Positions 1 to 8,143 of a stretch of DNA of 46,804 nt are shown here, one piece after another. The notes beneath the pieces were generated by a model that saw nothing but the letters and a program-made list of their open reading frames with translations, was not told where the DNA came from and ran no database searches. A program made the position numbers and the translations under genes. This stretch comes from Thermus igniterrae ATCC 700962 (GTDB lineage Bacteria; Deinococcota; Deinococci; Deinococcales; Thermaceae), in the NCBI RefSeq assembly GCF_000376265.1, contig NZ_AQWU01000058.1, forward strand, positions 1-46,804. Reading direction: 5' to 3'. The number at the start of each line of letters is the position of its first letter. Position 1 is the stretch's first letter.

Positions 1-28
1 TCTTACGCACACCACCCCCTCATGTCAA
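1..28 (-). promoter_or_regulatory. Strong minus-strand promoter cut by the left window edge
   Basis: On the minus strand a perfect -35 box TTGACA lies at 28-23. It is followed by 17 bp and then TAAGA at 5-1, the first five bases of a -10 hexamer cut by the window edge. It should drive a gene or RNA to the left that is not visible. Positions 29-153 hold no gene that I can support. Confidence 0.6.
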
Positions 29-154
29 GCCTGGCCGAGCGTAGCTTAAGGCCCTCTTTCGCTTCTTTTTTCCACGGCATTTCCACAAGCCTTCACCCCC
101 TTTGCCAGGGTGCCGCGCCCCCTTCAGGGCAGGGTCAGGGTAGCACGGGGGGCC

Positions 155-187
155 TGAACGGGGCATGAACGGGGTATAGTGGGGGGC
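155..187 (+). promoter_or_regulatory. thrS promoter with tandem direct repeat, leaderless type
   Basis: The -10 box TATAGT is at 175-180, seven bases before the thrS ATG at 188, so the transcript would start at or next to the start codon. No good -35 box is seen. Instead a direct repeat TGAACGGGG occurs at 155-163 and 166-174, an 11-bp period on one helical face, abutting the -10 box. It could be an activator or repressor site. Confidence 0.6.
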
Positions 188-2167
188 ATGACCGTGTACC
201 TGCCGGATGGGAAGGCCCTGGACCTGCCCGAGGGGGCCACGGCCAAGGACGTGGCCCGGGCTCTAGGGCCCGCCTGGGAGCGGGAGGCGGTGGGGGCCAT
301 TGTGGATGGGGAGCTCTACGACCTCCTGAAGCCCCTCCCGGAGGGGGCGAAGGTGCGCCTCCTCACGGAGAAGGACCCCGAGTACCAGCTCCTCTTCCGC
401 CACACCCTGGCCCACGTCCTGGCCCAGGCGGTGAAGGAGTTCTTCGCCGAAAAGGGCTACGACCCGGAAAGCGTGAAGCTCGGGGTGGGTCCGGTGATCG
501 AAAAGGGCTTCTACTACGACATCGATGCCCCCGAGCCCATCTCCGATGAGGACCTGCCCGCCATAGAGGAAAAAATGCGGGCCATCATCGCCAAAGACCT
601 TCCCCTGCGCCGCTTCGTGCTGCCCCGGGAGGTGGCCCTTTCCCGCTACCAGGGCAAGGACCCCTACAAGACCGAGCTCATCCTGGACCTGCCCGAGGAC
701 GAGGAAATCAGCTTTTACCAGCAAGGGGACGAGGCCTACGGCTTCACCGACCTCTGCCGCGGGCCCCATGTGCCCTCCACGGGCCGCATTCCCCCCCACT
801 TCAAGCTCACCCACGTGGCCGGAGCCTACTGGCGGGGGGATGAGAAAAGGCCCATGCTTCAGCGGGTCTACGGGGTAGCCTTCCGCACCGCTGAGGAGCT
901 AAAGGAATACCTCTGGCAGCTGGAGGAGGCCAAGAAGCGGGACCACCGCCGCCTGGGGCGGGAGCTGGAGCTATTCCTGATCGATCCCATGGTGGGGAAG
1001 GGGCTGGTGCTTTGGCTTCCCAAGGGGAACGTGATCCGGGAGGAGCTCATGGCCTTCATGCGGGAGGAGCAGATCAAGCGGGGCTACCAGCTGGTCACCA
1101 CCCCCCATATCGGGAGCCTCGAGCTTTACCGCACCAGCGGCCACTACCCCTACTATGCGGAAAGTCAGTTCCCCCCCATCAGCTTCAAGGAAAGGGGCGA
1201 GGAGGAGGAGTACCTCTTAAAGCCCATGAACTGCCCCCACCACATCCGCATCTACGCCTTTAAGAAGCGCTCCTACCGGGAGCTTCCCTTGAGGCTTGCC
1301 GAGTTCGGCACCGTCTACCGCTACGAGAAGGCGGGGGAGCTTCTGGGCTTGACCCGGGTACGGGGCTTCACCCAGGACGACGCCCACCTCTTCTGTACCC
1401 CCGAGCAGGTGAAGGAGGAGTTTTTGGGGGTCTTGGACCTGGTTCTGAAGGTGCTTTCCACCCTGGGCCTTAAGGACTATAGGGCCCGCATCGGCACCCG
1501 GGACCCCAAAAGCGACAAGTACGTGGGGGACGAGGCCAAATGGTCCCTGGCGGAAAGACAGATTGAGGAGGCAGCCCTGGAAGCTGGTCTCCACTACACG
1601 GTGGAGGAAGGGGATGCCGCCTTCTACGGCCCCAAGCTGGACTTCGTGGTGAAGGACGCCCTGGGAAGGGAGTGGCAGCTCGGCACCATCCAGGTGGACT
1701 ACAACCTCCCTGAGCGCTTCGGCCTCACCTATGTGGGGCCGGATGGGGCCGAACACCGCCCTGTCATGATCCACCGCGCCCCCTTTGGCTCATTGGAGCG
1801 CTTCATCGGCATCCTCATCGAGCACTTCGCCGGGGACTTTCCCCTCTGGCTCTCCCCGGAGCAGGTGGCGGTGATCCCCGTCTCCGAGAAGCAGGAGGAC
1901 TACGCCAGGGAGGTGGCCGCCAGGCTGAGGGCGGCGGGCCTCAGGGCCGAGGCCGACCTCCGCCCCGAGCGCATGCAGGCCCGTATCCGCGACGCCGAGG
2001 TGCAGAAGGTGCCCTATGTCCTGGTGGTGGGGGACAGGGAAAAGGCCGAGGGCACGGTGAGCGTCCGCAGACGGCACCGGGGGAACCTGGGAAGCATGCC
2101 CCTGGCGGCTTTCCTCGAGGGCGTCCTTAGGGAATACCGGGAGCGCCGTCTGGAGCCAGTATTCTGA
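188..2167 (+). CDS. thrS: Threonyl-tRNA synthetase
   Basis: This cytoplasmic class II synthetase charges tRNA-Thr with threonine. The 659-residue product has an N-terminal TGS domain (about 1-60) beginning MTVYLPDGKALDLPEG, an editing-domain region, the catalytic core with the zinc-ligand motif KPMNCPHH, QDDAHLF and the motif 3 segment PVMIHRAPFGSLERF, and a C-terminal anticodon-binding domain (about 560-659). The length fits bacterial ThrRS. I chose ATG 188 over the in-frame GTG at 179 because GTG 179 overlaps the -10 box TATAGT. The stop overlaps the next start by one base (TGATG), so the downstream regulator is probably translationally coupled. No T-box leader is possible with so short a leader. 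Confidence 0.97.
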   Translation: MTVYLPDGKALDLPEGATAKDVARALGPAWEREAVGAIVDGELYDLLKPLPEGAKVRLLTEKDPEYQLLFRHTLAHVLAQAVKEFFAEKGYDPESVKLGVGPVIEKGFYYDIDAPEPISDEDLPAIEEKMRAIIAKDLPLRRFVLPREVALSRYQGKDPYKTELILDLPEDEEISFYQQGDEAYGFTDLCRGPHVPSTGRIPPHFKLTHVAGAYWRGDEKRPMLQRVYGVAFRTAEELKEYLWQLEEAKKRDHRRLGRELELFLIDPMVGKGLVLWLPKGNVIREELMAFMREEQIKRGYQLVTTPHIGSLELYRTSGHYPYYAESQFPPISFKERGEEEEYLLKPMNCPHHIRIYAFKKRSYRELPLRLAEFGTVYRYEKAGELLGLTRVRGFTQDDAHLFCTPEQVKEEFLGVLDLVLKVLSTLGLKDYRARIGTRDPKSDKYVGDEAKWSLAERQIEEAALEAGLHYTVEEGDAAFYGPKLDFVVKDALGREWQLGTIQVDYNLPERFGLTYVGPDGAEHRPVMIHRAPFGSLERFIGILIEHFAGDFPLWLSPEQVAVIPVSEKQEDYAREVAARLRAAGLRAEADLRPERMQARIRDAEVQKVPYVLVVGDREKAEGTVSVRRRHRGNLGSMPLAAFLEGVLREYRERRLEPVF

Positions 2168-2955
2168 TGCGGGCCAGGTCCACCCTTTTCACCCTGTTTC
2201 TGGAATATGTCTACCCGGAAAGGCGGGCCCCGGTCCGCGACCTCATCGCCATGATGGAGGTCCTGGGCTTCTCCGAGGCAGCGGTGAGGGCGGCCCTCTC
2301 CCGGAGCGCCAAAAGGGGCTGGGTAGTGCCGGAGCGGCGGGGGCGCATCGCCTACTACGCCCTTTCCAACCGGGTCTACTGGCAGGTGCGCCAGGTTCGG
2401 CAGCGCCTCTACGAGGCCAGGACCTCCTGGGACGGGCGTTTCCTCCTGGTCCTGCCGGAAGGCCCCAAGGAGAGAGGGGAGAGGGAGCGCTTCCGGCGGG
2501 AGATGGCCCTTTTGGGCTACGGCAGCCTGCAAAGCGGGGTCTACCTGGGGGCGGGGGTGGACCTCGCCGCCACCCAGGAGCTCCTCGCCTTTTACGGGCT
2601 TTCCGCCACCCTCTTCCGGGCGGAACACCTCGGGCCGAAGGAGGAAGTGCTCCGCGCCTTTTCCCTTAAGGAGGCCTCGGCCCATTACCAAACCCTCTTC
2701 TCCAGCGTGCCCCCGGTGCTCGAGGACCCCCTTTTGGCCTTCCGGACCTTGACCCGTCTGGTGCACGAGATGCGCAAGCTCCTTTTCCTGGACCCTCTTC
2801 TTCCCCCCGAGCTCCTTCCCCCAGGCTTCCCAGGCCCCTCCGCCCGGGAGCGCTTCCTCACCCTTCGGGAAACCCTTTACCGGCAGGCCGAACCCTTCCT
2901 TAAAAGGCTCTCTCTCAGCCCTCTCACCCCGGGCGGGATAACCTTTAGGGGATGA
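2167..2955 (+). CDS. PaaX-like transcriptional regulator
   Basis: The 262-residue protein resembles the PaaX family of GntR-like winged-helix repressors, which in other bacteria control phenylacetate degradation genes. The N-terminal segment (about 1-75) with ARSTLFTLFLEYVYPE and LGFSEAAVRAALSRSAKRGW is the typical PaaX helix-turn-helix. The C-terminal part is an effector and dimerisation region. It starts one base inside thrS and ends in an ATGA overlap with the first sugar-binding protein gene, so these are likely cotranslated. No phenylacetate genes are nearby. A role in controlling the following transport and isomerase genes is inference from position only. Confidence 0.8.
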   Translation: MRARSTLFTLFLEYVYPERRAPVRDLIAMMEVLGFSEAAVRAALSRSAKRGWVVPERRGRIAYYALSNRVYWQVRQVRQRLYEARTSWDGRFLLVLPEGPKERGERERFRREMALLGYGSLQSGVYLGAGVDLAATQELLAFYGLSATLFRAEHLGPKEEVLRAFSLKEASAHYQTLFSSVPPVLEDPLLAFRTLTRLVHEMRKLLFLDPLLPPELLPPGFPGPSARERFLTLRETLYRQAEPFLKRLSLSPLTPGGITFRG

Positions 2956-4142
2956 GGCGGTTTCTATCCCTCTCCCTGATCGTCGCCACCCTGGCCCAGG
3001 GCCAGGTGGTCATCCCCTTCTGGCACACGGCAGGCCCCCCAGGGAATACCGTCCTGGAGGAGGCCATAAAAAGCTTCAACGAGTCCCAGCGCACCTACCG
3101 GATTGAGGCCCGCTACGTGGGGGACTACCGGGAGGCGGGGGTAAAGCTCCTGGCCGCCTTGCGCTCAGGGGGTGCCCCGGTCCTTTTCCACGGGGAGCTT
3201 TCCTTCCTCCCCCGCCTGGCCCAGGAAGGGGTGGCCTTGGCCCTGAACCCCTACCTCCAGAACCTGCCCAAGGACCTGTATCCGGAGATGATGCGAACCA
3301 CCCAGGTCCGGGGGCAGACCTATGGCCTTCCCTTGGGGCTATCCGTGCCCGTCCTCTACTACAACAAGGATGCCTTCCGCGCCCGGGGCCTTAAGCCCCC
3401 CAGGACCTGGGCCGAGGTGGAGGAGGCCGCCAGCAGGCTCACCAGCCGCACCGCCAAGGGGCTGGTGGTGGCCAGCGACATCTGGAGCTTCAACGCCCTG
3501 GTGATGAGCCTGGGGGGGAGCCTGGTCAAGGATGGCCTCCCCGCCTTCACCTCCAAGGAGGTGGTGGAGGCCCTGGAAATGCTCCACCGTATGGTGCAGA
3601 AGGGGCACGCCCAGGCCCGCAACCTGGCCGAGGTCCAGTTCGCCGTGGCCGACTTCCTGCGCACCAAGGCCTTTATGGGCCTGGGCCCCACCACCGCCCT
3701 ACCCGTGGTCCTCACCCAGACCTCCTTGCCCTTCGCCGTGGGCATGGCCCCCGTGCCCCGGGCCGAGGGGGGAACAGTGCCCCTATCGGGGGCGGTGCTG
3801 GCGGTGCTCCGGGGCGCAAGCCCGGAGCAGGCCCGGGGGGCGGTGGCCTTCTGGCGGCACTTCCTGGAGCCCAAGCGGCAAGCGGACTGGGTGCGGGCCA
3901 CCTGGTACCTGCCCCTGCGCAAGGAGGCCGAACGGGAGCTTGCGGACTTCCTCAAGGACCCCGAGCGCCAGGCGGTCTTCGCCCAGGCGGAGGTGGGCCG
4001 CCCCTGGAGCCAGGACCCGGAGCTGGTGGTCTGGTACAGCTACCTGGAGGAAGCCCTGGAACGAAGCCTGAAGCAGGGGGTGAAGCCCCAGATGGCCCTC
4101 GAGGAGGCCCAGAGGAAGGCCATGGGGGTGGAGAGGCGCTAA
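2952..4142 (+). CDS. UgpB-like ABC transporter substrate-binding protein (first of a tandem pair)
   Basis: This 396-residue exported protein starts with a hydrophobic signal peptide (about 1-18, ending LAQG). It belongs to the family 1 extracellular solute-binding proteins close to UgpB: FWHTAGPPGN near the N-terminus, then GDYREAGVKLLAALRSG and GLPLGLSVPVLYYNKDAF. Family members bind glycerol-3-phosphate or oligosaccharides outside the membrane for an ABC permease. It overlaps the PaaX-like gene by 4 bases and has no separate promoter that I can see. It is clearly paralogous to the next gene, which shares the GDYR and AALR motifs. No permease or ATPase gene is present here. The substrate is unknown. 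Confidence 0.85.
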   Translation: MRRFLSLSLIVATLAQGQVVIPFWHTAGPPGNTVLEEAIKSFNESQRTYRIEARYVGDYREAGVKLLAALRSGGAPVLFHGELSFLPRLAQEGVALALNPYLQNLPKDLYPEMMRTTQVRGQTYGLPLGLSVPVLYYNKDAFRARGLKPPRTWAEVEEAASRLTSRTAKGLVVASDIWSFNALVMSLGGSLVKDGLPAFTSKEVVEALEMLHRMVQKGHAQARNLAEVQFAVADFLRTKAFMGLGPTTALPVVLTQTSLPFAVGMAPVPRAEGGTVPLSGAVLAVLRGASPEQARGAVAFWRHFLEPKRQADWVRATWYLPLRKEAERELADFLKDPERQAVFAQAEVGRPWSQDPELVVWYSYLEEALERSLKQGVKPQMALEEAQRKAMGVERR

Positions 4143-4177
4143 AGAAGCCCCTGACCCAGGCTTGACTTTTGGGATGG

Positions 4178-4190
4178 TAAAATCCCCCCC
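4178..4190 (+). promoter_or_regulatory. Leaderless-type promoter of second UgpB-like gene
   Basis: TAAAAT at 4178-4183 is followed by seven bases and ATG 4191. A TTGACT at 4162-4167 is only 10 bp upstream of the -10 box, too close to be its -35 element. No Shine-Dalgarno sequence is present, which agrees with a leaderless message. Confidence 0.6.
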
Positions 4191-5408
4191 ATGAAACAGC
4201 CCTTAGCTCTGGCCCTAGGGTTTCTCCTCCTTCCCCTGGCCTTGGCCCAGGCCGGCACCCGCACGGAGGTTTCCTTCTGGCACTCCATGGATGGCCCCGC
4301 GGGGAGGCTTCTTTCCACCTTCGCCCAGGAGTTCAACGCCCGCCAGGGGCTCTACCGGGTGGTACCCCAGTATGCAGGGGACTACCGGGATGCCGAAACC
4401 AAGCTGGTGGCCGCCCTACGCACGGGAAGCCAGCCCGTGCTCTTCCAGGCGGAAATCAGCTTCTTCCCCCGGCTAGTGGGGGAAGGCCGGGCCTTGGCCC
4501 TGGATGCCTACTTGAACTTAGACCGGGCCTTTCTGGAGGATCTCTTTGAACCCGCCTGGAACTACGGGGTGATGGACGGTAAGCGCTACGGCCTTCCCTT
4601 AAACACCTCCACCCCCGTTCTCTTCTACAACCTGGACGTCTTCCAGGCCAAGGGGCTTAAAGCCCCGAGGAACTGGAAGGAGTTTGAGGAGGTGGCCAAG
4701 GCCCTCACCTCCCGCCAGGCCAGGGGCTTCATCTTCGTCACCGACCCCCAGGCCTGGCTCTTTGAGGCCATGGTCACCAGCCGCGGGGGAAGCCTGGTGA
4801 GGGAAGGGCGGCCCAACTTCACCGCCAAGGAGGCCCTCGAGGCCCTGGAGATGCTCCAGCGCATGAACCGGGCCGGGCTCCTCTCCGTGCGTAGCATGGC
4901 GGAGGCCACCTTCGCCCAGCTGGACTTCGTGCGCACCAAGGGGATGATGGTCATGGCCTCCATCGCCAACTGGCCTGCCGCCGAGAACTTCTCCTTCGCC
5001 TTCACCCTGGGGGTGGCCCCCGTGCCCCGGGAGCCTGGGGGCAGGGTGCCCATGGGGGGCGCCCAGCTGGTGGTGCTCCGGGGGGCCTCGGAGGCCCAGG
5101 TGCGGGGGGCCTTGGAGTTCTGGAAGTACCTGATGGAACCCGCCAACGTGGCCCGCTGGGTCCAGGCCAGCTACTACGTGCCGGTGCGCAAGTCCGCCAT
5201 CCCCCTCCTGGAGGGCTTTTACCGGGAAAACCCCTTCCGCAAGGTGGCCTTTGAGCAGATCAGCGTGGCCCAGGAACGCCCCCGCCTGCCCCAGTTCTCC
5301 GCCTGGGCCAGCCTCTTGGCCGAGGCCCTGGAGAAGGCCCTAAAAGGAGGGGTACCTGCCCAGCAGGCCCTGGAGGAGGCCCAGCGCAAGGCGGAGGCCC
5401 TGCGCTAA
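4191..5408 (+). CDS. UgpB-like ABC transporter substrate-binding protein (second of a tandem pair)
   Basis: This 405-residue exported protein has a signal peptide (about 1-20, ending ALAQA) and the solute-binding family 1 pattern FWHSMDGPAGRLL, GDYRDAETKLVAALRTG, GLPLNTSTPVLFYNLDVF. It is a paralogue of the preceding gene along its length, including the C-terminal QALEEAQRKA. The pair arose by tandem duplication and probably differs in ligand or expression, since this copy has its own leaderless promoter. The likely ligand class is glycerol-3-phosphate, its diesters or a sugar. The cognate membrane components are not in the window. The stop codon TAA lies inside the -10 box of the next gene. 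Confidence 0.87.
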   Translation: MKQPLALALGFLLLPLALAQAGTRTEVSFWHSMDGPAGRLLSTFAQEFNARQGLYRVVPQYAGDYRDAETKLVAALRTGSQPVLFQAEISFFPRLVGEGRALALDAYLNLDRAFLEDLFEPAWNYGVMDGKRYGLPLNTSTPVLFYNLDVFQAKGLKAPRNWKEFEEVAKALTSRQARGFIFVTDPQAWLFEAMVTSRGGSLVREGRPNFTAKEALEALEMLQRMNRAGLLSVRSMAEATFAQLDFVRTKGMMVMASIANWPAAENFSFAFTLGVAPVPREPGGRVPMGGAQLVVLRGASEAQVRGALEFWKYLMEPANVARWVQASYYVPVRKSAIPLLEGFYRENPFRKVAFEQISVAQERPRLPQFSAWASLLAEALEKALKGGVPAQQALEEAQRKAEALR

Positions 5409-5418
5409 AATGCCCGGG
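5406..5418 (+). promoter_or_regulatory. Leaderless-type promoter of TIM-barrel gene
   Basis: TAAAAT at 5406-5411 includes the stop codon of the preceding gene and is followed by seven bases and ATG 5419. This spacing favours ATG 5419 over ATG 5410 as the real start. Confidence 0.5.
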
Positions 5419-6186
5419 ATGCGCCTAGGCTTCAGCCCCTTCAACGCGGAGATGGGCTACGAGGAGGCCTTCCGCCTGGCGGCCGAGCTGGGGGTGGACC
5501 TCGAGGTGGCCTACGACCTGCACGAGGTCCTCCCCCTCCCTGACCCCAAGGCCCTTAAAGGCACCGGGGACGCCCTAGGGGTGGGCTTCACCCTCCACCT
5601 CCCCTTCGTGGAGATGAACCCGGCAAGCCTCATCCAAAGCGTCCGGCAACTCTCCCGGGAGCGCCTCCTGCGGGCCCTGGAGTTTGGCCAGGCCCTGGGG
5701 GCCAGGGTGGGGGTCCTGCACACGGGGCAGGTGCCCGTGCGCCACCCCATGGCCCTGGACCTGGCCCGGGAGGCCCTGGAGGAGACCCTTTCGGCCCTCC
5801 TCCCCCTTCCCTTCCCCGTGGCCCTGGAAAACCTGGCCCTGGCCCCCGAGGACCTCCTCCGGGGCCCAGAGGAGCTCAAGGCCCTCCTGGACCGCTTCCC
5901 CCAGTACGGCTTCTGCCTGGACGTGGGCCACGCCCTGGTGGAGCTGGGCCCCAGGGGGCCCCTCCTCTACCTGGAGGCTTTGGGGGAGAGGCTCATCCAC
6001 CTCCACCTCCACGACAACCACGGCCAGGGGGACGACCACCTGCCCGTGGGCGCCGGCTCCGTCCCCTGGGAGCGCCTGGCCCCCCACCTGCGGGGCTTTG
6101 GGGGCACGGTAGCCCTGGAGGTGGGGGGCGGGGGCGAGGGGGTGCGGCGGAGCGTGCTTCGCCTTCGGACCCTCTGGGGTTTGTAG
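5419..6186 (+). CDS. Sugar phosphate isomerase/epimerase-like TIM-barrel protein
   Basis: The roughly 255-residue product belongs to the xylose-isomerase-like / AP-endonuclease-2 TIM-barrel superfamily. Typical segments are FTLHLPFVEMNP, VLHTGQVPVRHP, VALENL, FCLDVGHAL, HLHLHDNHGQGDDHLPVGAG and VALEVGG, which supply the usual His, Glu and Asp metal ligands. Members isomerise or epimerise sugars or cleave AP sites, and the exact reaction cannot be read here. Context with two sugar-binding proteins suggests sugar metabolism. ATG 5410 is an alternative start, but it lies inside the -10 box TAAAAT, so ATG 5419 is preferred. Confidence 0.75.
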   Translation: MRLGFSPFNAEMGYEEAFRLAAELGVDLEVAYDLHEVLPLPDPKALKGTGDALGVGFTLHLPFVEMNPASLIQSVRQLSRERLLRALEFGQALGARVGVLHTGQVPVRHPMALDLAREALEETLSALLPLPFPVALENLALAPEDLLRGPEELKALLDRFPQYGFCLDVGHALVELGPRGPLLYLEALGERLIHLHLHDNHGQGDDHLPVGAGSVPWERLAPHLRGFGGTVALEVGGGGEGVRRSVLRLRTLWGL

Positions 6187-6224
6187 CCCCTTTTCGGGGA
6201 CATCTGTCCTTGCCCGGGTACCCT

Positions 6225-6273
6225 TATAGTGGTGGGGTGGGGGTTTGCACCCCCATTCACAAAGGGAGGCAGA
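6225..6273 (+). promoter_or_regulatory. fbc operon promoter and 5' leader hairpin
   Basis: TATAGT at 6225-6230 is a good -10 box. No convincing -35 box is seen. The expected start near 6237 is immediately followed by a hairpin, TGGGGG (6238-6243), a six-base loop and CCCCCA (6250-6255). A hairpin at the extreme 5' end may stabilise the message. The Shine-Dalgarno AAGGGAGG lies just before ATG 6274. Confidence 0.55.
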
Positions 6274-7002
6274 ATGGTCGTAGACCGGATTGAGGTGTAC
6301 CTGGACGGGTCGGCGGAGCCCCTCAAGGTCCTGAGAGAACCGCCCTATCGCTTCCAGCTGGATACCAAGGGCATCCCCGACGGGGAACACGTCCTACGGG
6401 TGGTCACCCACTTCCGCGGCGGAGGCCAGGAGGTCCGGGAAATCCCCTTCACCGTGAACAACTACCCCGAGGTCCTGGTCCTGGGCCTGGACGAGGGGGG
6501 TGAGGTGGCGGGTACCGTGGAGCTCCGCCTGGCGGTGGGCGAGCCCGAGCTTCCCGTGGAACCCGTGCGCTTCAACCCCATCTGGTATGCCGTGGCCTCG
6601 GTGATCGTCCTGGGGGGCATCTGGGCCTACTTCGCCCTCTCCCCCACCAGCGAGAAGATCGTGGCCGAGGTGGCCCCTCCCGCCCAGGAGGCCCAGGCCC
6701 ACGGGGAAGGGAGTGTGCAGCCCGCGGCCAACGTGGACCCCGCCCTCCTGGAAAAGGGCAAAGGGATCTACGAGGCCAACTGCGTGGCCTGCCATGGGGC
6801 AGAGGGCCAGGGCATGCCCCCCGTGATGCCGGCCCTGGCCGGGAATGCCAACCTCAAGGACGCGCAGATGATCCTGAACATCGTCAAGAACGGGCGTGGG
6901 GCCATGCCGGCCGTGGGCGCGGCCTTCTCCGAGGAGGACCTCAAGGCGGTGGCCACCTACATCCGCAACAGCTTCGGCAACAGCTTCGGCCCGGTGGAGT
7001 AA
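6274..7002 (+). CDS. fbcC: Cytochrome c subunit of the bc complex
   Basis: The 242-residue protein is the c-type cytochrome of the four-subunit Thermus bc complex, passing electrons from the Rieske protein to downstream carriers. It has an N-terminal beta-rich Ig-like domain (about 1-95), one membrane segment (about 103-122), a linker, and a C-terminal haem domain with CVACH (C170, C173, H174) and the likely sixth ligand M211 in GRGAMPAVG. There is no cleavable signal peptide, so the internal helix must act as the export signal and the N-terminal domain would stay in the cytoplasm. The start has a good Shine-Dalgarno. It is the first gene of fbcCXFB. Confidence 0.92.
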   Translation: MVVDRIEVYLDGSAEPLKVLREPPYRFQLDTKGIPDGEHVLRVVTHFRGGGQEVREIPFTVNNYPEVLVLGLDEGGEVAGTVELRLAVGEPELPVEPVRFNPIWYAVASVIVLGGIWAYFALSPTSEKIVAEVAPPAQEAQAHGEGSVQPAANVDPALLEKGKGIYEANCVACHGAEGQGMPPVMPALAGNANLKDAQMILNIVKNGRGAMPAVGAAFSEEDLKAVATYIRNSFGNSFGPVE

Positions 7003-7011
7003 GGGGGTAGC

Positions 7012-7494
7012 ATGTACCGCAACGACCCCGTCATCCCCACCTTCGCCCTGATCCTGGCCCTAGGCCTCTTCTACGCGGCCTACCTGGACGGCCTGCACAT
7101 CGCCAGGCTCCTGGGCCACACCCCTGAGGAACTCTCCGTGGGGCAGATCGGCCTCATGGCCTTCGGGGCCGTGCTCCTCCTCTATGGCCTCATGGGCCTA
7201 ATCTCCTACTGGCTGGAAGGGATTGAGCTCCGCCCCGGGCGCCACTTCCCCACCCCCTCCACCGCCCCCGTGGCCGCGGGGGTCATCCTGGTCCTCCTCC
7301 TCACCGCCCTTTCCGGCTTCTTCGTGCGCCTCATCGTCTACGCTGCCCAGACCGGGCACAACCCCACCTGGCTCCAGGGCCTCATCTTCGGGGCCATCAG
7401 CTTAGTGGTGGCGGCCCTCTTCGGCATCTACAAGAAGTTCTTCGGCCGGGAAGAGGTCATCACCGAGGAGGAGAAGAGCCAGTTCCCCTGGTAA
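7012..7494 (+). CDS. fbcX: Membrane subunit FbcX of the bc complex
   Basis: This 160-residue membrane protein has about three hydrophobic helices (around residues 7-25, 45-65 and 85-108) and a fourth possible segment near 120-140, ending in a charged tail (FFGREEVITEEEKSQFPW). It occupies the position of fbcX, the subunit of unassigned function in the Thermus bc operon, nine bases after fbcC and ten before the Rieske gene. It carries no haem or Fe-S motif. It probably helps assemble or stabilise the complex. Confidence 0.85.
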   Translation: MYRNDPVIPTFALILALGLFYAAYLDGLHIARLLGHTPEELSVGQIGLMAFGAVLLLYGLMGLISYWLEGIELRPGRHFPTPSTAPVAAGVILVLLLTALSGFFVRLIVYAAQTGHNPTWLQGLIFGAISLVVAALFGIYKKFFGREEVITEEEKSQFPW

Positions 7495-7504
7495 GAGGTG
7501 AAGC

Positions 7505-8134
7505 ATGGATGAACGCGAGATCCGCCTGCGCACGTCCCGGAGGCGGCTTTTCCTGAAGACGGCCATCGGCACCGGGATTGGGCTCTCCCTGGTCTCCGCC
7601 TTCTACGTGGGAGCTAGCCTGCGGCCCAAGGCCGAGGTGACCCCGGAGAAGGAGCCCCTGAAGCCCGGAGACCTCCTGGTCTACGCCCAGGGGGGAGGGG
7701 AGCCCAAGCCCATCCGCCTCGAGGACCTCAAGCCCGGAAATCCCTTCGTCCTGGCCTACCCCATGGACCCCAAGACCAAGGTGGTCAAGAGCGGAGAGGC
7801 CAAGAACACCGTCCTGGTGGCCCGCTACGCCCCCGAGGAGCTCGCCCCCGAGGTGGCCCAGCACGCGGTGGAAGGGGTGGTGGCCTACTCCGCCGTCTGC
7901 ACCCACCTGGGGTGCATCGTGAGCCAGTGGGTGGCAGAGAAGAAGGCCGCCCTCTGCCCCTGCCACGGGGGCACCTTTGACCTGGCCCAGGGGGCCAAGG
8001 TGGTGGCCGGCCCCCCGCCCCGCTCCATCCCCCAGCTTCCCCTCAAGGTGGAGGGGGGTGTGCTGGTGGCCGCAGGGGAGTTTTTGGGGGACGTAGGGGT
8101 CAAGGCCGACCGGGGCCACTGCCGCACGGTTTAG
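7505..8134 (+). CDS. fbcF: Rieske iron-sulfur protein
   Basis: The 209-residue Rieske protein carries a 2Fe-2S cluster that takes electrons from quinol to cytochrome c. The cluster ligands are visible: CTHLGC (C132, H134, C137) and CPCH (C151, C153, H154), where C132, H134, C151 and H154 bind the cluster and C137/C153 form the usual disulfide. The N-terminus has a twin-arginine-like segment SRRRLFLK followed by one membrane anchor (about 17-38), so export is likely by Tat without cleavage. These numbers match those I recall for the T. thermophilus Rieske protein. It is third in the operon. Confidence 0.95.
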   Translation: MDEREIRLRTSRRRLFLKTAIGTGIGLSLVSAFYVGASLRPKAEVTPEKEPLKPGDLLVYAQGGGEPKPIRLEDLKPGNPFVLAYPMDPKTKVVKSGEAKNTVLVARYAPEELAPEVAQHAVEGVVAYSAVCTHLGCIVSQWVAEKKAALCPCHGGTFDLAQGAKVVAGPPPRSIPQLPLKVEGGVLVAAGEFLGDVGVKADRGHCRTV

Positions 8135-8143
8135 GAGGGAAGC

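Noticed and set aside
179-187. In-frame GTG start nine bases upstream of thrS ATG
   Set aside because: It overlaps the -10 box TATAGT and would not be on the transcript.
1-187. T-box or other riboswitch before thrS
   Set aside because: The predicted start of transcription is at the start codon, so there is no leader to form one.
4162-4167. TTGACT as -35 box of the second sugar-binding protein gene
   Set aside because: Only 10 bp separate it from the -10 box TAAAAT, too short for a standard promoter.
5410-5418. Alternative start of the TIM-barrel gene at ATG 5410
   Set aside because: It lies within the TAAAAT -10 box; ATG 5419 has the usual leaderless spacing.
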